The translations under genes were made by a program, and so were the position numbers. 64,000 bases of DNA from Krasilnikoviella flava (GTDB lineage: Bacteria; Actinomycetota; Actinomycetes; Actinomycetales; Cellulomonadaceae): contig NZ_FUZQ01000005.1 of assembly GCF_900167525.1 (NCBI RefSeq), forward strand, positions 310,001 through 374,000, given 5' to 3'. Below are positions 25,555 through 35,152 of this stretch, piece by piece; the first letter of the stretch is position 1, and every line of letters begins with the position of its first letter. The notes below the pieces were generated by a model. The model worked only from the letters and a program-made list of their open reading frames with translations, was not told the origin of the DNA and searched no databases.

Positions 25555-26109
25555 ATGTCCGTCTCCGCCCCGACCCACCGCACGACTGCCGGCACCCGCG
25601 CCCCGGACGTCCCCGCCACCCGTCGCCTCCCGAACGCGCTCGCCGAGCAGGTCGCGCCGCGGCTCGACGTCGCCGTCACCGCACTCGCCCAGCTCCTCAC
25701 CCGGTGGTCCGTGCCCGCGCTGCGCGTCGCGCTCGGCCTCGTGTTCCTCGGCTTCGGCGTCCTGAAGTTCTTCCCCGGCGCCAGCCCCGCCGAGGAGATC
25801 GCCGGCCGCACCGTGGAGACGCTCACGCTCGGCCTCGTCCCGAGCACGACGGCCGTGATCCTGGTGGCGGTCATGGAGACCTTCATCGGCCTCACCCTCA
25901 TCTCCGGCCGCCTGCTGCGGGTCGGGCTGGTCGTCCTCGCCGTCGCGATGGTCGGGATCCTGTCCCCCGTCGCCCTCTTCGGCGACGAGCTGTTCGGGCA
26001 CGGCATGAGCCTGCTCGGGCAGTACGTGCTCAAGGACGTCGTCCTGGTCGCGGGCGCCTCGGTCGTCGCCGCCGTCGCCCTGGGCGCCCGGCTCCGCCTC
26101 GAAGCCTGA
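25555..26109 (+). CDS. DoxX family membrane protein
   Basis: A 184-residue membrane protein of the DoxX superfamily. After a polar, Thr/Pro-rich N-terminus (1-45), four helices follow: VPALRVALGLVFLGFGVLKF with the family GFGxLKFF signature, TAVILVAVMETFIGLTLI, VGLVVLAVAMVGILSPVAL and LKDVVLVAGASVVAAVAL. DoxX proteins are linked to redox or thiol/sulfur metabolism in some bacteria. A strong hairpin terminator follows at 26144. Confidence 0.88.
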   Translation: MSVSAPTHRTTAGTRAPDVPATRRLPNALAEQVAPRLDVAVTALAQLLTRWSVPALRVALGLVFLGFGVLKFFPGASPAEEIAGRTVETLTLGLVPSTTAVILVAVMETFIGLTLISGRLLRVGLVVLAVAMVGILSPVALFGDELFGHGMSLLGQYVLKDVVLVAGASVVAAVALGARLRLEA

Positions 26110-26143
26110 CGCCGCGCCTCACCCGTACCCGCACCACCACCAC

Positions 26144-26176
26144 GGAGCCTCCGGCCGTCCCCCGGCCGGAGGCTCC
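26144..26176 (+). terminator. 13-bp GC hairpin after doxX-like gene
   Basis: Bases 26144-26156 and 26164-26176 are perfect reverse complements (13-bp stem, 7-base loop GTCCCCC). It lies 35 bases past the DoxX stop and before the riboswitch. There is no clear T tract, as is usual in high-GC actinobacteria. Confidence 0.7.
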
Positions 26177-26257
26177 CGTGCGTCCGGACCGGCGTCCGGA
26201 TCGTGAGAAGTCTCCGGAGCGGCCTGGCGTTCCGACGATCCGCTGCTATACCTCCGC

Positions 26258-26342
26258 CCAGGTCACGAGCCCCAGTGCGAAGCCCCGGCTGGCTGGGCAG
26301 CAACCCCCACGTCACGGCGGGGTGCTCCGGGAGATGACCTGG
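26258..26342 (+). ncRNA. SAM-IV-type riboswitch 1
   Basis: The aptamer begins GGTCACGAGC and contains the conserved core AAGCCCCGGCTGGCTGG, CAGCAACCC and GGGGTGCTCCGGG, ending in ATGACC. The outer helix P1 pairs CCAGGTCA (26258-26265) with TGACCTGG (26335-26342). This core is the one shared by SAM-I and SAM-IV aptamers; the short form in an actinobacterium favours SAM-IV. It binds S-adenosylmethionine and should turn off the flavin reductase/monooxygenase operon when SAM is plentiful. A hairpin follows eight bases later. Confidence 0.87.
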
Positions 26343-26350
26343 CCGCCGGC

Positions 26351-26370
26351 CGGCCCGCGCACGCGGGCCG
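26351..26370 (+). terminator. hairpin just after SAM riboswitch 1 (expression platform)
   Basis: Perfect 8-bp stem CGGCCCGC/GCGGGCCG with a four-base loop, starting eight bases after the aptamer and 46 bases before the start codon of the first gene. Its position suits an intrinsic-terminator-like or anti-antiterminator element. No T tract is visible. Confidence 0.55.
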
Positions 26371-26416
26371 AGACGCCGCGCGGCAAGCGTGATCGACGGA
26401 CTGCGAGGTACGACCC

Positions 26417-27004
26417 ATGACCGCACCCACCCGCCCCGCCACCCCCTCCGTGGTGGTGGTCTCCGGCAACCCCCGCGAGGGTTCCCGGACGCTCGCGGCG
26501 GCCGAGGCCGCCGGACGCCGCATCGCCGAGCTGCTCGGCGCACCCGGACCGGACATCGGCACGATCGAGCTGGCGGCCTTCGCCGGCGAGCTCCTCACCG
26601 CGACGCACCCCGAGGCCGACGAGGCCAAGGAGCGCCTGGCCCGTGCCACGGTCGCCGTCGTCGCGACCCCCGTCTACAAGGCCTCGTACACCGGCCTGCT
26701 CAAGGCGTTCCTCGACCTGTACGGGCCGGACGGCCTGGCCGGCGTCGTGGTCGTGCCGCTCGTCGTGTCCGGCAACCCGGCGCACGCCCTCGCCGGCGAG
26801 GTCCACCTCCGTCCGGTCCTGGTGGAGCTCGGCGCCGTCGTCCCCACCCGCACGCTCGCCCTCACCGAGGCGCAGCTGCCGGAGCTCGGCGCGGCCCTCG
26901 ACCCCTGGTTCGCCCGCTGGGCGACGCCGTTGCGGCGAGCCGCCGGAGCGGCGACGACCGCCACGCCCACCGAGACCCCCGAGCTGACGGGAGCCGTCCT
27001 GTGA
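26417..27004 (+). CDS. NADPH-dependent FMN reductase (SsuE/MsuE-like)
   Basis: A 195-residue flavodoxin-fold reductase. The FMN-phosphate loop is SVVVVSGNPREGSRTLAAA (about residues 11-29), and the second signature VAVVATPVYKASYTGLLKAFLDL (about 78-100) is typical of SsuE-type enzymes. It supplies reduced FMN to two-component monooxygenases. First gene after the SAM riboswitch; its TGA overlaps the GTG of the next gene. Two LLM monooxygenases follow, the natural users of its product. Confidence 0.9.
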   Translation: MTAPTRPATPSVVVVSGNPREGSRTLAAAEAAGRRIAELLGAPGPDIGTIELAAFAGELLTATHPEADEAKERLARATVAVVATPVYKASYTGLLKAFLDLYGPDGLAGVVVVPLVVSGNPAHALAGEVHLRPVLVELGAVVPTRTLALTEAQLPELGAALDPWFARWATPLRRAAGAATTATPTETPELTGAVL

Positions 27005-27576
27005 CCACGGAGCACACCGACCTGCACACCGACCTGTCCGCGCTCTCCGGGATCGAGGAGCTGCTGTCCCAGCAGGACGAGCCCCAGCTGTCGCCCGACG
27101 CCTTCAAGACGGTGTTCCGCCAGCACCCCGCGGGCGTCGCCGTCGTCGCGCTCGCGCACGAGGGCCGCCCCGTCGGTTTTACCGCCACGTCGGTGATCTC
27201 CGTGTCCGCCGCCCCGCCGCTCCTGGCGTTCTCGCTCGCGTCCACCTCGTCGTCGTGGCCTGCGGTCTCCCGGGCGAGCACCCTCGCGGTGAGCTTCCTC
27301 GCCGACCACCAGGACGACCTCTCCGCCCGGTTCGCCACCAGCGGCATCGACCGCTTCGCGGCCGGCGGGTGGACCGCCCTGCCCTCGGGCGAACCCGTGA
27401 TCGACGGCGCCGTCTCCTGGGTGCGGGCCCGCGTGCTGCAGCGCACGCCCGTGGGCGACAGCTACCTGGTGTCCCTGCGCGCCCTGCAGTCCGGGTCGGA
27501 CGACGCCTCTCCCCTGGTCTACCTCGACCGGGAGTACCACCGACTCGCGCCCCTTCCGCCCGAGTCCGCGATCTGA
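27001..27576 (+). CDS. flavin reductase (DIM6/NTAB-type) family protein
   Basis: A 191-residue split-barrel flavin reductase starting at GTG 27001 inside the previous stop (GTGA). Recognisable parts: FRQHPAGVAVVALAHEGRPVGFTATSV (about 38-64), SAAPPLLAFSLASTSSSWPAV, and a C-terminal VYLDREYHRL. It reduces FMN/FAD with NAD(P)H and hands free reduced flavin to partner oxygenases. Having both an SsuE-type and a DIM6-type reductase in one operon suggests the two LLM enzymes use different donors. Confidence 0.9.
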   Translation: MTTEHTDLHTDLSALSGIEELLSQQDEPQLSPDAFKTVFRQHPAGVAVVALAHEGRPVGFTATSVISVSAAPPLLAFSLASTSSSWPAVSRASTLAVSFLADHQDDLSARFATSGIDRFAAGGWTALPSGEPVIDGAVSWVRARVLQRTPVGDSYLVSLRALQSGSDDASPLVYLDREYHRLAPLPPESAI

Positions 27577-27590
27577 CGGGACCACGACAC

Positions 27591-28799
27591 ATGACCGACC
27601 TCACCACCCCCTTCCTCGTCGGGCTCGACGTCGACGGCGCGGGCGCCCACCCCGCGGCGGCCGCCGCGACGGGCCTCACGCCGGCCGAGCTCGTCGGCGC
27701 CGCTCGCCTCGCCCGCAGCGTCCGGTGGGCCGAGAACGCCGGCGTCACGTTCGCGACCTTCACCGACGCCCTGCTGCCCGCCGTCCCCGGATCGCCCGAC
27801 TCGGCGCGGCTCGACGCCGTCACCCGTGCGGCGTTCGTGTCGCGCACCACCACCGCGATCGGGCTGGTGCCGCAGGTGGCCACCACCTACCCCGAGCCGT
27901 TCCACGTCGCGACGCAGCTCGCGTCCTTCGACATCGCGGCGTCCGGTCGTGGCGGGTGGCTCGCCACGACCACCCTCACCGCGGAGACGGCCGACGCCTA
28001 CGGCCGCGACCCGGTGACGGACCTCGCCCGCGAGGCCCGCGACGTCGTCCAGGCCGTGCGCGACCTGTGGGACTCGTGGGAGGACGACGCCGTGATCCGC
28101 GACGTCGCCACCGGCCGCTACGTGGACCGCGACCGGCTCCACCACGTCGACTTCGTCGGCGAGACCTTCTCCGTCAAGGGGCCGCTCATCACCCCGCGCC
28201 CGCCGCAGGGGCAGCTCGTCGTCCTGGCCGCGGCCGGAGCCGTCGCACCGTCGGTGCGCGAGCCACTGGTCGACGTCACGCTCGTCGGCGGGTCCGACGT
28301 CGCGACGGCCCGCGCGGCCGCACGCGCCGCGACCGGCCCTGCGACCGAACCTGCGACCGACACCGCGACCGGCGGCGCGGCCCTGGCCGTCCTCGACCTG
28401 GAGGTCGTGCTCGACACCGACGGCCGCACGGCGAGCACCCGGCTCGCCGAGCTCGAGGCGGCGACCCCTGCCGGGGCCCGCACCGACTGGGGAGGGGCCG
28501 CGCTGCGCTACACCGGCGACGCCGCGGGCCTGGCCGGCCTCCTCGCCGAGCTCGCCGCCTCGGGCGACGTCGCGGGCGTGCGGCTGCTGCCCGCCGTCCT
28601 CGACCTCGACCTGCCGGTGCTGGCCCGCGACGTGCTGCCCGTGCTGCGCGCGGCCCGGCTCACCGCCGCGCCCCGTGCGGGAGCCACCCTGCGCGAGACG
28701 CTCGGGCTGCCGCGCCCAGCCAACCGCTACGACGCCCGCCAGCGTTCCGGCACCAGCCGCACCCGGCCCGCCGCCCTGCCTGCCACCGCCAACGCCTGA
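27591..28799 (+). CDS. LLM class flavin-dependent oxidoreductase 1
   Basis: A 402-residue luciferase-like monooxygenase. After FLVGLDVDGAG, the barrel carries RSVRWAENAGVTFATFTD (about 45-62), TAIGLVPQVATTYPEPFHVATQLASFD (about 88-114) and SGRGGWLATTT. A low-complexity Thr/Ala stretch sits near 245-260, and the C-terminus ends LRETLGLPRPANRYD, a tail also seen in the LLM protein at 59783. It probably oxygenates an organosulfur or related compound with reduced FMN. Substrate unknown. Confidence 0.85.
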   Translation: MTDLTTPFLVGLDVDGAGAHPAAAAATGLTPAELVGAARLARSVRWAENAGVTFATFTDALLPAVPGSPDSARLDAVTRAAFVSRTTTAIGLVPQVATTYPEPFHVATQLASFDIAASGRGGWLATTTLTAETADAYGRDPVTDLAREARDVVQAVRDLWDSWEDDAVIRDVATGRYVDRDRLHHVDFVGETFSVKGPLITPRPPQGQLVVLAAAGAVAPSVREPLVDVTLVGGSDVATARAAARAATGPATEPATDTATGGAALAVLDLEVVLDTDGRTASTRLAELEAATPAGARTDWGGAALRYTGDAAGLAGLLAELAASGDVAGVRLLPAVLDLDLPVLARDVLPVLRAARLTAAPRAGATLRETLGLPRPANRYDARQRSGTSRTRPAALPATANA

Positions 28800-28808
28800 G
28801 GACCCGAC

Positions 28809-30248
28809 ATGACCACACCGCCCCCGCCGCACGGCCCGGCCCCGCACGCCCCTGCCGCCCCGGTCACCCGCCCGCACGCCCAGGTCCACTTCGGCGTCTT
28901 CTTCCAGGGCGTCAACCACACCACCATCTGGTCCGACCCGGAGTCCGGCTCGCAGACGGACTTCGCGTCCTTCGAGCAAGTGGTCCGCACCGCCGAGCGC
29001 GGGCTCTTCGACGCGTTCTTCCTCGGCGAGGGCCTGCGCCTGCGCGAGACCCGCGGCCGGGTCCACGACCTCGACGTCGTCGGCCGCCCCGACGCGATCA
29101 CCCAGCTCGCGGCGCTCGCCGCGGTCACCGAGCGCATCGGCCTCGTCGCGACGCAGAACACCACCTATCACGACCCGGCCGACCTGGCCCGCCGCCTCGC
29201 GAGCCTCGACGTGCTGTCCGGCGGGCGGGCCGCGTGGAACGTCGTGACCACCGACAACGCCTGGACCGGGGAGAACTTCCGCCGGGGCGGCTACCTCGAC
29301 CACGCCGACCGCTACGAGCGGGCGGCGGCCGTGCTCGCCGTCGCCCGCGGGGTGTGGGACGCGTTCCCCGACGGCCCGGGCGGAGACGTGGCGCGCGTGT
29401 CCGTGCCGGGCGCCGACCTGCGCACGCCGCGTGACCTGGTCCTCGACGTCACCACCCCGCGCAGCCCGCAGGGCCACCCGGTGATCTTCCAGGCGGGCGA
29501 CTCGCCCCAGGGCCGGGACTTCGCCGCCGCGCACGCCGACGTGATCTTCTCCCGGCACGGCTCGGTGCTCGCCGACGCGCTCGAGTTCGCGGCCGACGTG
29601 CGCCGGCGGGTCGTCGCGGCCGGCCGGCCCGAGGACGACGTGAAGATCTTCCCCGGCACGGCGATCGTCGTCGGGGACACGGCCGCCGAGGCGGAGGAGA
29701 AGGAGCGCTGGGTGCGCCGCGCGCAGGTCACCCCCGCCACCGCGCTGTCGATCGTCGGCAACGTCTGGGGCGAGGACCTCTCGTCCTACGACCCGGACGG
29801 CCCTCTGCCCGCGCACGACCCGGTCGTCGCCGAGCTGGGCGGCGAGCGCGGCTCCGCCACCACGGGGGCACGCACGCACGAGATCGCGCGGCAGTGGCGC
29901 GCGGTCGCCGAGGCCGAGGGCCTCTCGATCCGCGAGCTGGTGATCCGCAACGCGGGAGAGCGCGGCTTCACCGGGACGCCCGGCGCCGTGGCCGACGCGC
30001 TCACCCGGTGGGTGCGCACCGGCGCCGTCGACGGCTTCAACCTCAGCCCGTGGATCGTCCCGGCGGGCCTGGACGACGTCGTGGAGAAGGTCGTGCCCGC
30101 GCTGCAGGAGCGCGGCGCCTACCCGACCGCCTACACCGGCACCACGCTGCGCGAGCACCTGGGGCTGCGGGAGCCGCTCACCCGCCGCGGGGCACGTGAG
30201 CGAGCGCACGACGCCGAGAGCGAACCGGCGCTGACTCCGGTGCCCTGA
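28809..30248 (+). CDS. LLM monooxygenase, NtaA/SnaA/DszA type
   Basis: A 479-residue FMNH2-dependent monooxygenase of the NtaA/SnaA/SoxA(DszA) group: HFGVFFQGVNHTTIWSDPESG, ERGLFDAFFLGEGLRLRE, GLVATQNTTYHDPADLARRLASLD and SGGRAAWNVVTTDN (about 130-145) are the expected signatures. The family includes nitrilotriacetate and dibenzothiophene-sulfone monooxygenases, which cut C-N or C-S bonds. The ATG is preceded by TGAGGA. SAM-riboswitch control argues for a sulfur-containing substrate. Confidence 0.9.
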   Translation: MTTPPPPHGPAPHAPAAPVTRPHAQVHFGVFFQGVNHTTIWSDPESGSQTDFASFEQVVRTAERGLFDAFFLGEGLRLRETRGRVHDLDVVGRPDAITQLAALAAVTERIGLVATQNTTYHDPADLARRLASLDVLSGGRAAWNVVTTDNAWTGENFRRGGYLDHADRYERAAAVLAVARGVWDAFPDGPGGDVARVSVPGADLRTPRDLVLDVTTPRSPQGHPVIFQAGDSPQGRDFAAAHADVIFSRHGSVLADALEFAADVRRRVVAAGRPEDDVKIFPGTAIVVGDTAAEAEEKERWVRRAQVTPATALSIVGNVWGEDLSSYDPDGPLPAHDPVVAELGGERGSATTGARTHEIARQWRAVAEAEGLSIRELVIRNAGERGFTGTPGAVADALTRWVRTGAVDGFNLSPWIVPAGLDDVVEKVVPALQERGAYPTAYTGTTLREHLGLREPLTRRGARERAHDAESEPALTPVP

Positions 30249-30282
30249 GCACCTAGGCTGCGACTGCTGACCAGGAGGGCCC

Positions 30283-31029
30283 ATGACCACCATCACCACC
30301 ACGACCACCCCGTCCGACGCGCCCGCCGGCGCCCCCACGGACGCGTCCGAGCTCGTCCTCGACAACCCCCGCTGGTCGTCCCTCACGGGTGCCCACGCGC
30401 ACCTCGCCGAGGGCAACGAGCTGGTGCTGCGCTATCCCGTCGATGTGTCCCCGTTCGCCGCCGTCCGGTCGTGGGACGACCCCGGCGTGTGGGACGCGAT
30501 CGTCGACGTCGCCGGCTACGGCGCCGAGTTCCCCGGCCCACCGGCCGACCTCGCGCTCCCCGCGGGCTGGGAGCGGGTCGCGCTCCTCGACGGCGTGCAG
30601 CTCGTCGAGACGGACCGGCTGCGCACCCGGGCCGACGACGAGGCCGAGGTGCTCGGCGCCCAGGACGTGCCCGACATGCTGGCGCTCGTCGAGCGCTCCC
30701 GGCCGGGTCCGTTCCTGCCCCGCACCTACCTCATGGGCCGGTACGTCGGCATCCGCCGGGAGGGGCGCCTCGTCGCGATGGCCGGGGAACGCCTGCAGCC
30801 GGAGGGCTGGACGGAGATCAGCGCCGTGACGACCGACCCCGACCACCGCGGCCAGGGCCTCGCCACCCGCCTCGTGCTCGACGTCGCGCACCACGTCCGC
30901 GAGCGCGGCGCCCGCCCCATGCTGCACGCGGCGGGGAACAACGCGAACGCGATCCGGCTGTACGAGAACCTCGGTTTCCGGCTGCGCACCCGCACCACGT
31001 TCGGCGCGGTGCGGACGCCGCGGGCCTGA
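30283..31029 (+). CDS. GNAT family N-acetyltransferase (FR47-like)
   Basis: A 248-residue protein with its GNAT domain in the C-terminal half: ISAVTTDPDHRGQGLATRLVLDVAHH is the acetyl-CoA motif A (RGQGLA, about residues 184-189), followed by LHAAGNNANAIRLYENLGFRL. The N-terminal half matches FR47-like acetyltransferases. Thirty-four bases after the LLM gene, so probably the last gene of the SAM-controlled operon. It could detoxify an amine or amino acid; substrate unknown. Confidence 0.87.
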   Translation: MTTITTTTTPSDAPAGAPTDASELVLDNPRWSSLTGAHAHLAEGNELVLRYPVDVSPFAAVRSWDDPGVWDAIVDVAGYGAEFPGPPADLALPAGWERVALLDGVQLVETDRLRTRADDEAEVLGAQDVPDMLALVERSRPGPFLPRTYLMGRYVGIRREGRLVAMAGERLQPEGWTEISAVTTDPDHRGQGLATRLVLDVAHHVRERGARPMLHAAGNNANAIRLYENLGFRLRTRTTFGAVRTPRA

Positions 31030-31042
31030 CGACGACCGCTGC

Positions 31043-31081
31043 GACGGCCCGGGACCCCGCCGAGCGGGGACCCGGGCCGTC
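31043..31081. terminator. bidirectional hairpin terminator between converging genes
   Basis: A long hairpin: GACGGCCCGGG (31043-31053) pairs with CCCGGGCCGTC (31071-31081), and inside it CCCCGC pairs with GCGGGG around a CGA loop, with one A-A mismatch between the two stems. It sits between the GNAT gene (plus strand) and the aldo/keto reductase gene (minus strand) and can serve both. Confidence 0.85.
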
Positions 31082-31102
31082 GCCGTGCGCCGGGCTCCCC
31101 GC

Positions 31103-32119
<1,017 letters not shown>

Positions 32120-32203
32120 GGGCGCAGCCGACCACCGCGGCGCAGGGTCCGCAAGATCGGGGGCGCGGCTCTCGGATGCTGGACGTGCGACCGGCCGGGT
32201 CGC

Positions 32204-32722
32204 TCAGCCGATCGAGCGGCGGTGCCTCGCGGCCAGCTCCTGGTATTCGATCGCGTTGCGGCGCACGCGCTCGGCACCCTCGGCGTCGAGCGGGCCGCGG
32301 TCCTTGGCCGGGACGCCGACAGCGAGGTGCCCGGCGGGGATCTCCTGCCCCTCGCGCACCAGCGCGCCGGCCGCCACGAAGGCGCCCTCGCCCACGACCG
32401 CGTGGTTGAGCAGCGTGGCGCCCATGCCGATCAGGCTGCCGTCGCCCACGGCGGCACCGTGGACGATCGCCCCGTGCCCCACGCCCACCCCGGCGCCGAT
32501 GGTCGCGGGCACGCCGGTGTCCGTGTGGACCACGCAGTTGTCCTGGATGTTCGAGCCCTCGCCGAGCACGATCGCGTCCATGTCGCCGCGCAGCACCGCG
32601 CCGTAGAAGACGCTGGCCCGCGCGCCGACCCGCACGTTCCCCACGATCGTGGCCGTCGGGGCGATCCACGCCGTGGGGTCGATCTCGGGGGTGTGACCGT
32701 CGAAGGGGAGCACCGTCGCCAT
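32204..32722 (-). CDS. gamma-carbonic anhydrase family protein
   Basis: A 172-residue left-handed beta-helix protein of the gamma-carbonic anhydrase/hexapeptide family. Imperfect hexapeptide repeats run from about residue 20 to 130 (IAPTATIVGNVRVGARASVFYG, IGAGVGVGHGAIVHGAAVGDG). Metal-ligand His residues are in VVHTDTG, VGHG and IVHG. The C-terminal helix is IEYQELAARHRRSIG. True activity is often unproven in this family. ATG at 32722 is preferred; its ribosome-binding site is weak. Confidence 0.9.
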   Translation of the reverse strand: MATVLPFDGHTPEIDPTAWIAPTATIVGNVRVGARASVFYGAVLRGDMDAIVLGEGSNIQDNCVVHTDTGVPATIGAGVGVGHGAIVHGAAVGDGSLIGMGATLLNHAVVGEGAFVAAGALVREGQEIPAGHLAVGVPAKDRGPLDAEGAERVRRNAIEYQELAARHRRSIG

Positions 32723-32826
32723 GCCCCGGACCCTACCGGTCGCACCTCGGCGGTACTCCCCAGCGGGCGCCCGGGGACATGGGTGTCCTGAAACGATGCA
32801 CCGGGGTGTCGATGCGGGGACGGCGC

Positions 32827-33399
32827 CTAATCGAGTCCCCACCCGGTGCGCAGGTTGGCGAAGATCGTCGCGAGCGCGTCCGCCGGTGCGTCGGCGCGCG
32901 CGGCGATGTCGGGGCTCTCGAGGACGAAGCGCGACAGCGCCCGGAGGCCCGCGCTCTCGGCCTCGTGCCATTCGTCGGCGAGCAGGGCGGTCAGGGCGTC
33001 CTCGCAGTCGGTCCACTTCGTGCGGACGTACGCGCGCAACGGCGGCGTCGAGAAGATCAGGTCGAGGACCCGGGTGGACTCCGGGTCTCCGGACTCGAAC
33101 GGCAGACGACTCCCCATGAAGGCCTCGACGGCGCTCAGCGGATCCGTCTCCGGCGACCGGTCGCGCACGGCCCGGGTCAGCGCCTCGGCGCGATCCTCGT
33201 CCTGCTCGAAGACCAGGGCGGCCTTCCCTTCCGGGAAATAGGTGAACAGCGTCGTCAGGGCGACGTTCGCCTCGTCGGCGATCTCGGCAACCGTGACGTC
33301 GTCGAAGCCACGCTCCAGGAACAGGCGGACGGCCACCTGGTTCAGGGTGCGGCGGGTCTGGATCCGCTTGCGCTCACGAAGCCCGGTTCCTGCTGCCAT
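32827..33399 (-). CDS. TetR family transcriptional regulator
   Basis: A 190-residue TetR regulator. The HTH is at about residues 12-58 (TRRTLNQVAVRLFLERGFDDV then VAEIADEANVALTTLFTYFPEGKAAL). The C-terminal ligand domain is unremarkable. It faces the amidohydrolase gene across a 112-base gap that holds a perfect palindrome at 33453-33471, so it very likely represses that gene and itself, with the amidohydrolase's substrate or a relative as inducer. Confidence 0.9.
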   Translation of the reverse strand: MAAGTGLRERKRIQTRRTLNQVAVRLFLERGFDDVTVAEIADEANVALTTLFTYFPEGKAALVFEQDEDRAEALTRAVRDRSPETDPLSAVEAFMGSRLPFESGDPESTRVLDLIFSTPPLRAYVRTKWTDCEDALTALLADEWHEAESAGLRALSRFVLESPDIAARADAPADALATIFANLRTGWGLD

Positions 33400-33452
33400 G
33401 CGACGAGTATAGGGCCCTCGTCGTACCGACACCGGACTCCGAGTCACACCAG

Positions 33453-33471
33453 TTCTGTAGTCACTACAGAA
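33453..33471. promoter_or_regulatory. TetR-type operator palindrome
   Basis: TTCTGTAGTCACTACAGAA is a perfect inverted repeat with 9-bp arms around a central C, halfway between the divergent TetR and amidohydrolase genes. The sequence AAGTGCTAGCGTC just after it could hold the -10 element of the amidohydrolase promoter. Size and symmetry suit a TetR dimer. Confidence 0.8.
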
Positions 33472-33511
33472 AGTGCTAGCGTCGGCGGTGTCACGACGAC
33501 GAAGGAGAACC

Positions 33512-34816
33512 ATGAACGCGACAGCGATCGTCAACGCACGAGTCTTCGACGGCGAGCAGGTCGTCGACGCCACCACCGTGGTGGTCGACGGACCCCGCAT
33601 CGCCTCGGTCGGCGGTCCCGCCCCCGACGGCGCCCGCGTCGTCGACGCGAGCGGGGCGACGCTGCTCCCCGGGCTCATCGACTCCCACGTGCACACCTCG
33701 GTCGGGGCCCTCGAGCTGGCGCTCACGTTCGGGGTGACGACCGAGCTCGAGATGCAGGGCATGTTCACCCGCGACAGGCGCGGCCACGTCACGGGGAACG
33801 ACCGCCTGGCCGACGTGCGGTCGGCGGGCTTCGGGATCACGCCTCCGGGCGGCCACCCGAGCGAGCTGATGGGTGACGACGGCGACGACGAGGCGCCGTG
33901 GGAGGACGGCGACGCGGCCGAGGGCACCGCATCCTGGTCCGACGTGGTCATGCCGTTCTCGGCCACACCCGCCGAGGCGGCCGCGTTCGTCCCTCGGCTG
34001 GAGGCGTCGGGCTCCGACTACATCAAGTTCATGATCGACGACGGCACGGTCGAGGGCGCGCCCGGGCTGCCCGTGCTCGACGACGCGACGATCGCCGCCG
34101 GCGTCGCGGAGGCCCACCGCCGCCACCTGACGACCGTGGCCCACACCCTCACCGTCGACGCGACCATGTCGGCCGTCAGCGCCGGCATCGACGGGCTCGT
34201 CCACCTGTTCATGGACCGGCCGCACACCGCCCCCGTCATCGAGGCGGTCGCCGCGTCCGGCGCATTCGTCGTGCCCTGCGTCGTGCTGAACGCGTCGATG
34301 ATGGGTCTCCCCGCGACGGCCCTCGCCGCCGACCCGCGCGTCGCCGCCAAGCTCGACGACGCGTGGCTGGCGACGCTCCGGAGCAGCTACGACAGGTACC
34401 CGCAGGGCAGGCTCGACGACGTCCTCGCCTCGGTCAAGGCACTCCACGACGCCGGGGTCGACCTCCTCGTCGGCACCGACGTGTCCTTCCCGCTGCCCGT
34501 CCTGGGCGGGATGGCGCACGGCGCGAGCGTGCACCACGAGCTCCAGCTCCTGGTGACGGCGGGCCTCACGCCCGTCGATGCGCTCCGCGCCGCCACCTCC
34601 GTCCCCGCGCGCCGGTTCGCGCTCGCCGATCGCGGGATGATCCGCGAGGGCCTGCGCGCCGATCTTCTCCTCGTCGACGGCGACCCGACGGAGCGGATCT
34701 CCGACACGCTCAACGTCCGCCAGGTCTGGAGGCGCGGAGCACCGCTCTTCGCCGGGGCTGCGCCCGCGGCCTCGCAGGCGTCCCACGCCGGCACCGACGC
34801 CTCGACCTCGAGGTAG
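33512..34816 (+). CDS. amidohydrolase family protein
   Basis: A 434-residue metal-dependent amidohydrolase starting at ATG 33512 after GAAGGAGA. Metal-site residues are visible: GLIDSHVHTS (HxH, about residues 57-60), a possible carbamylated Lys in DYIKFMIDDG, His in TVAHTLTV and LVHLFMD, and Asp in LVGTDVSFP. The C-terminal RFALADRGMIREGLRADLLLVDGDP is typical of the imidazolonepropionase/prolidase-like branch. It hydrolyses a C-N bond in an unknown compound, probably in a TetR-controlled degradation or detoxification step. Confidence 0.9.
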   Translation: MNATAIVNARVFDGEQVVDATTVVVDGPRIASVGGPAPDGARVVDASGATLLPGLIDSHVHTSVGALELALTFGVTTELEMQGMFTRDRRGHVTGNDRLADVRSAGFGITPPGGHPSELMGDDGDDEAPWEDGDAAEGTASWSDVVMPFSATPAEAAAFVPRLEASGSDYIKFMIDDGTVEGAPGLPVLDDATIAAGVAEAHRRHLTTVAHTLTVDATMSAVSAGIDGLVHLFMDRPHTAPVIEAVAASGAFVVPCVVLNASMMGLPATALAADPRVAAKLDDAWLATLRSSYDRYPQGRLDDVLASVKALHDAGVDLLVGTDVSFPLPVLGGMAHGASVHHELQLLVTAGLTPVDALRAATSVPARRFALADRGMIREGLRADLLLVDGDPTERISDTLNVRQVWRRGAPLFAGAAPAASQASHAGTDASTSR

Positions 34817-34921
34817 AGAGGACCTGCCCGGGCCTGGACGGTCGGGGCGCGTCCAGGCACGCTGAGACCTCGAGCCGGCCGGAACGGGCGGCCACCGCGG
34901 TACACGTCAGCGAGGACGACG

Positions 34922-35125
34922 ATGACCATCCACGACGACCATCGCGACGTGGTGGCACGTATCGCCCAGGGGCGGCTCGACACCGAGTCCGAGGCCGCCC
35001 TCCAGGTGGGCCTCCGCGTCGTGCCCCCGATGACCGTCGCGGTCGGGGTGCAGGCCCGTCCCGCACGCACCGTCACCGACGCCGACCTCGACGAGCGGCG
35101 GACCCGACCCCGCGGGGAAGCATGA
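34922..35125 (+). CDS. small hypothetical protein
   Basis: A 67-residue reading frame beginning MTIHDDHRDVVARIAQGRLD. Support: GAGGA upstream of the ATG, and third codon positions that are almost all G or C, as in neighbouring genes. The acidic first half and Arg-rich tail match no family I recognise. It follows the amidohydrolase by about 105 bases and converges on the M20 peptidase gene 27 bases later. It may be a real small protein or a chance frame. Confidence 0.45.
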   Translation: MTIHDDHRDVVARIAQGRLDTESEAALQVGLRVVPPMTVAVGVQARPARTVTDADLDERRTRPRGEA

Positions 35126-35152
35126 GCCAGGACGGCCGTCCACCCTCAGCCC

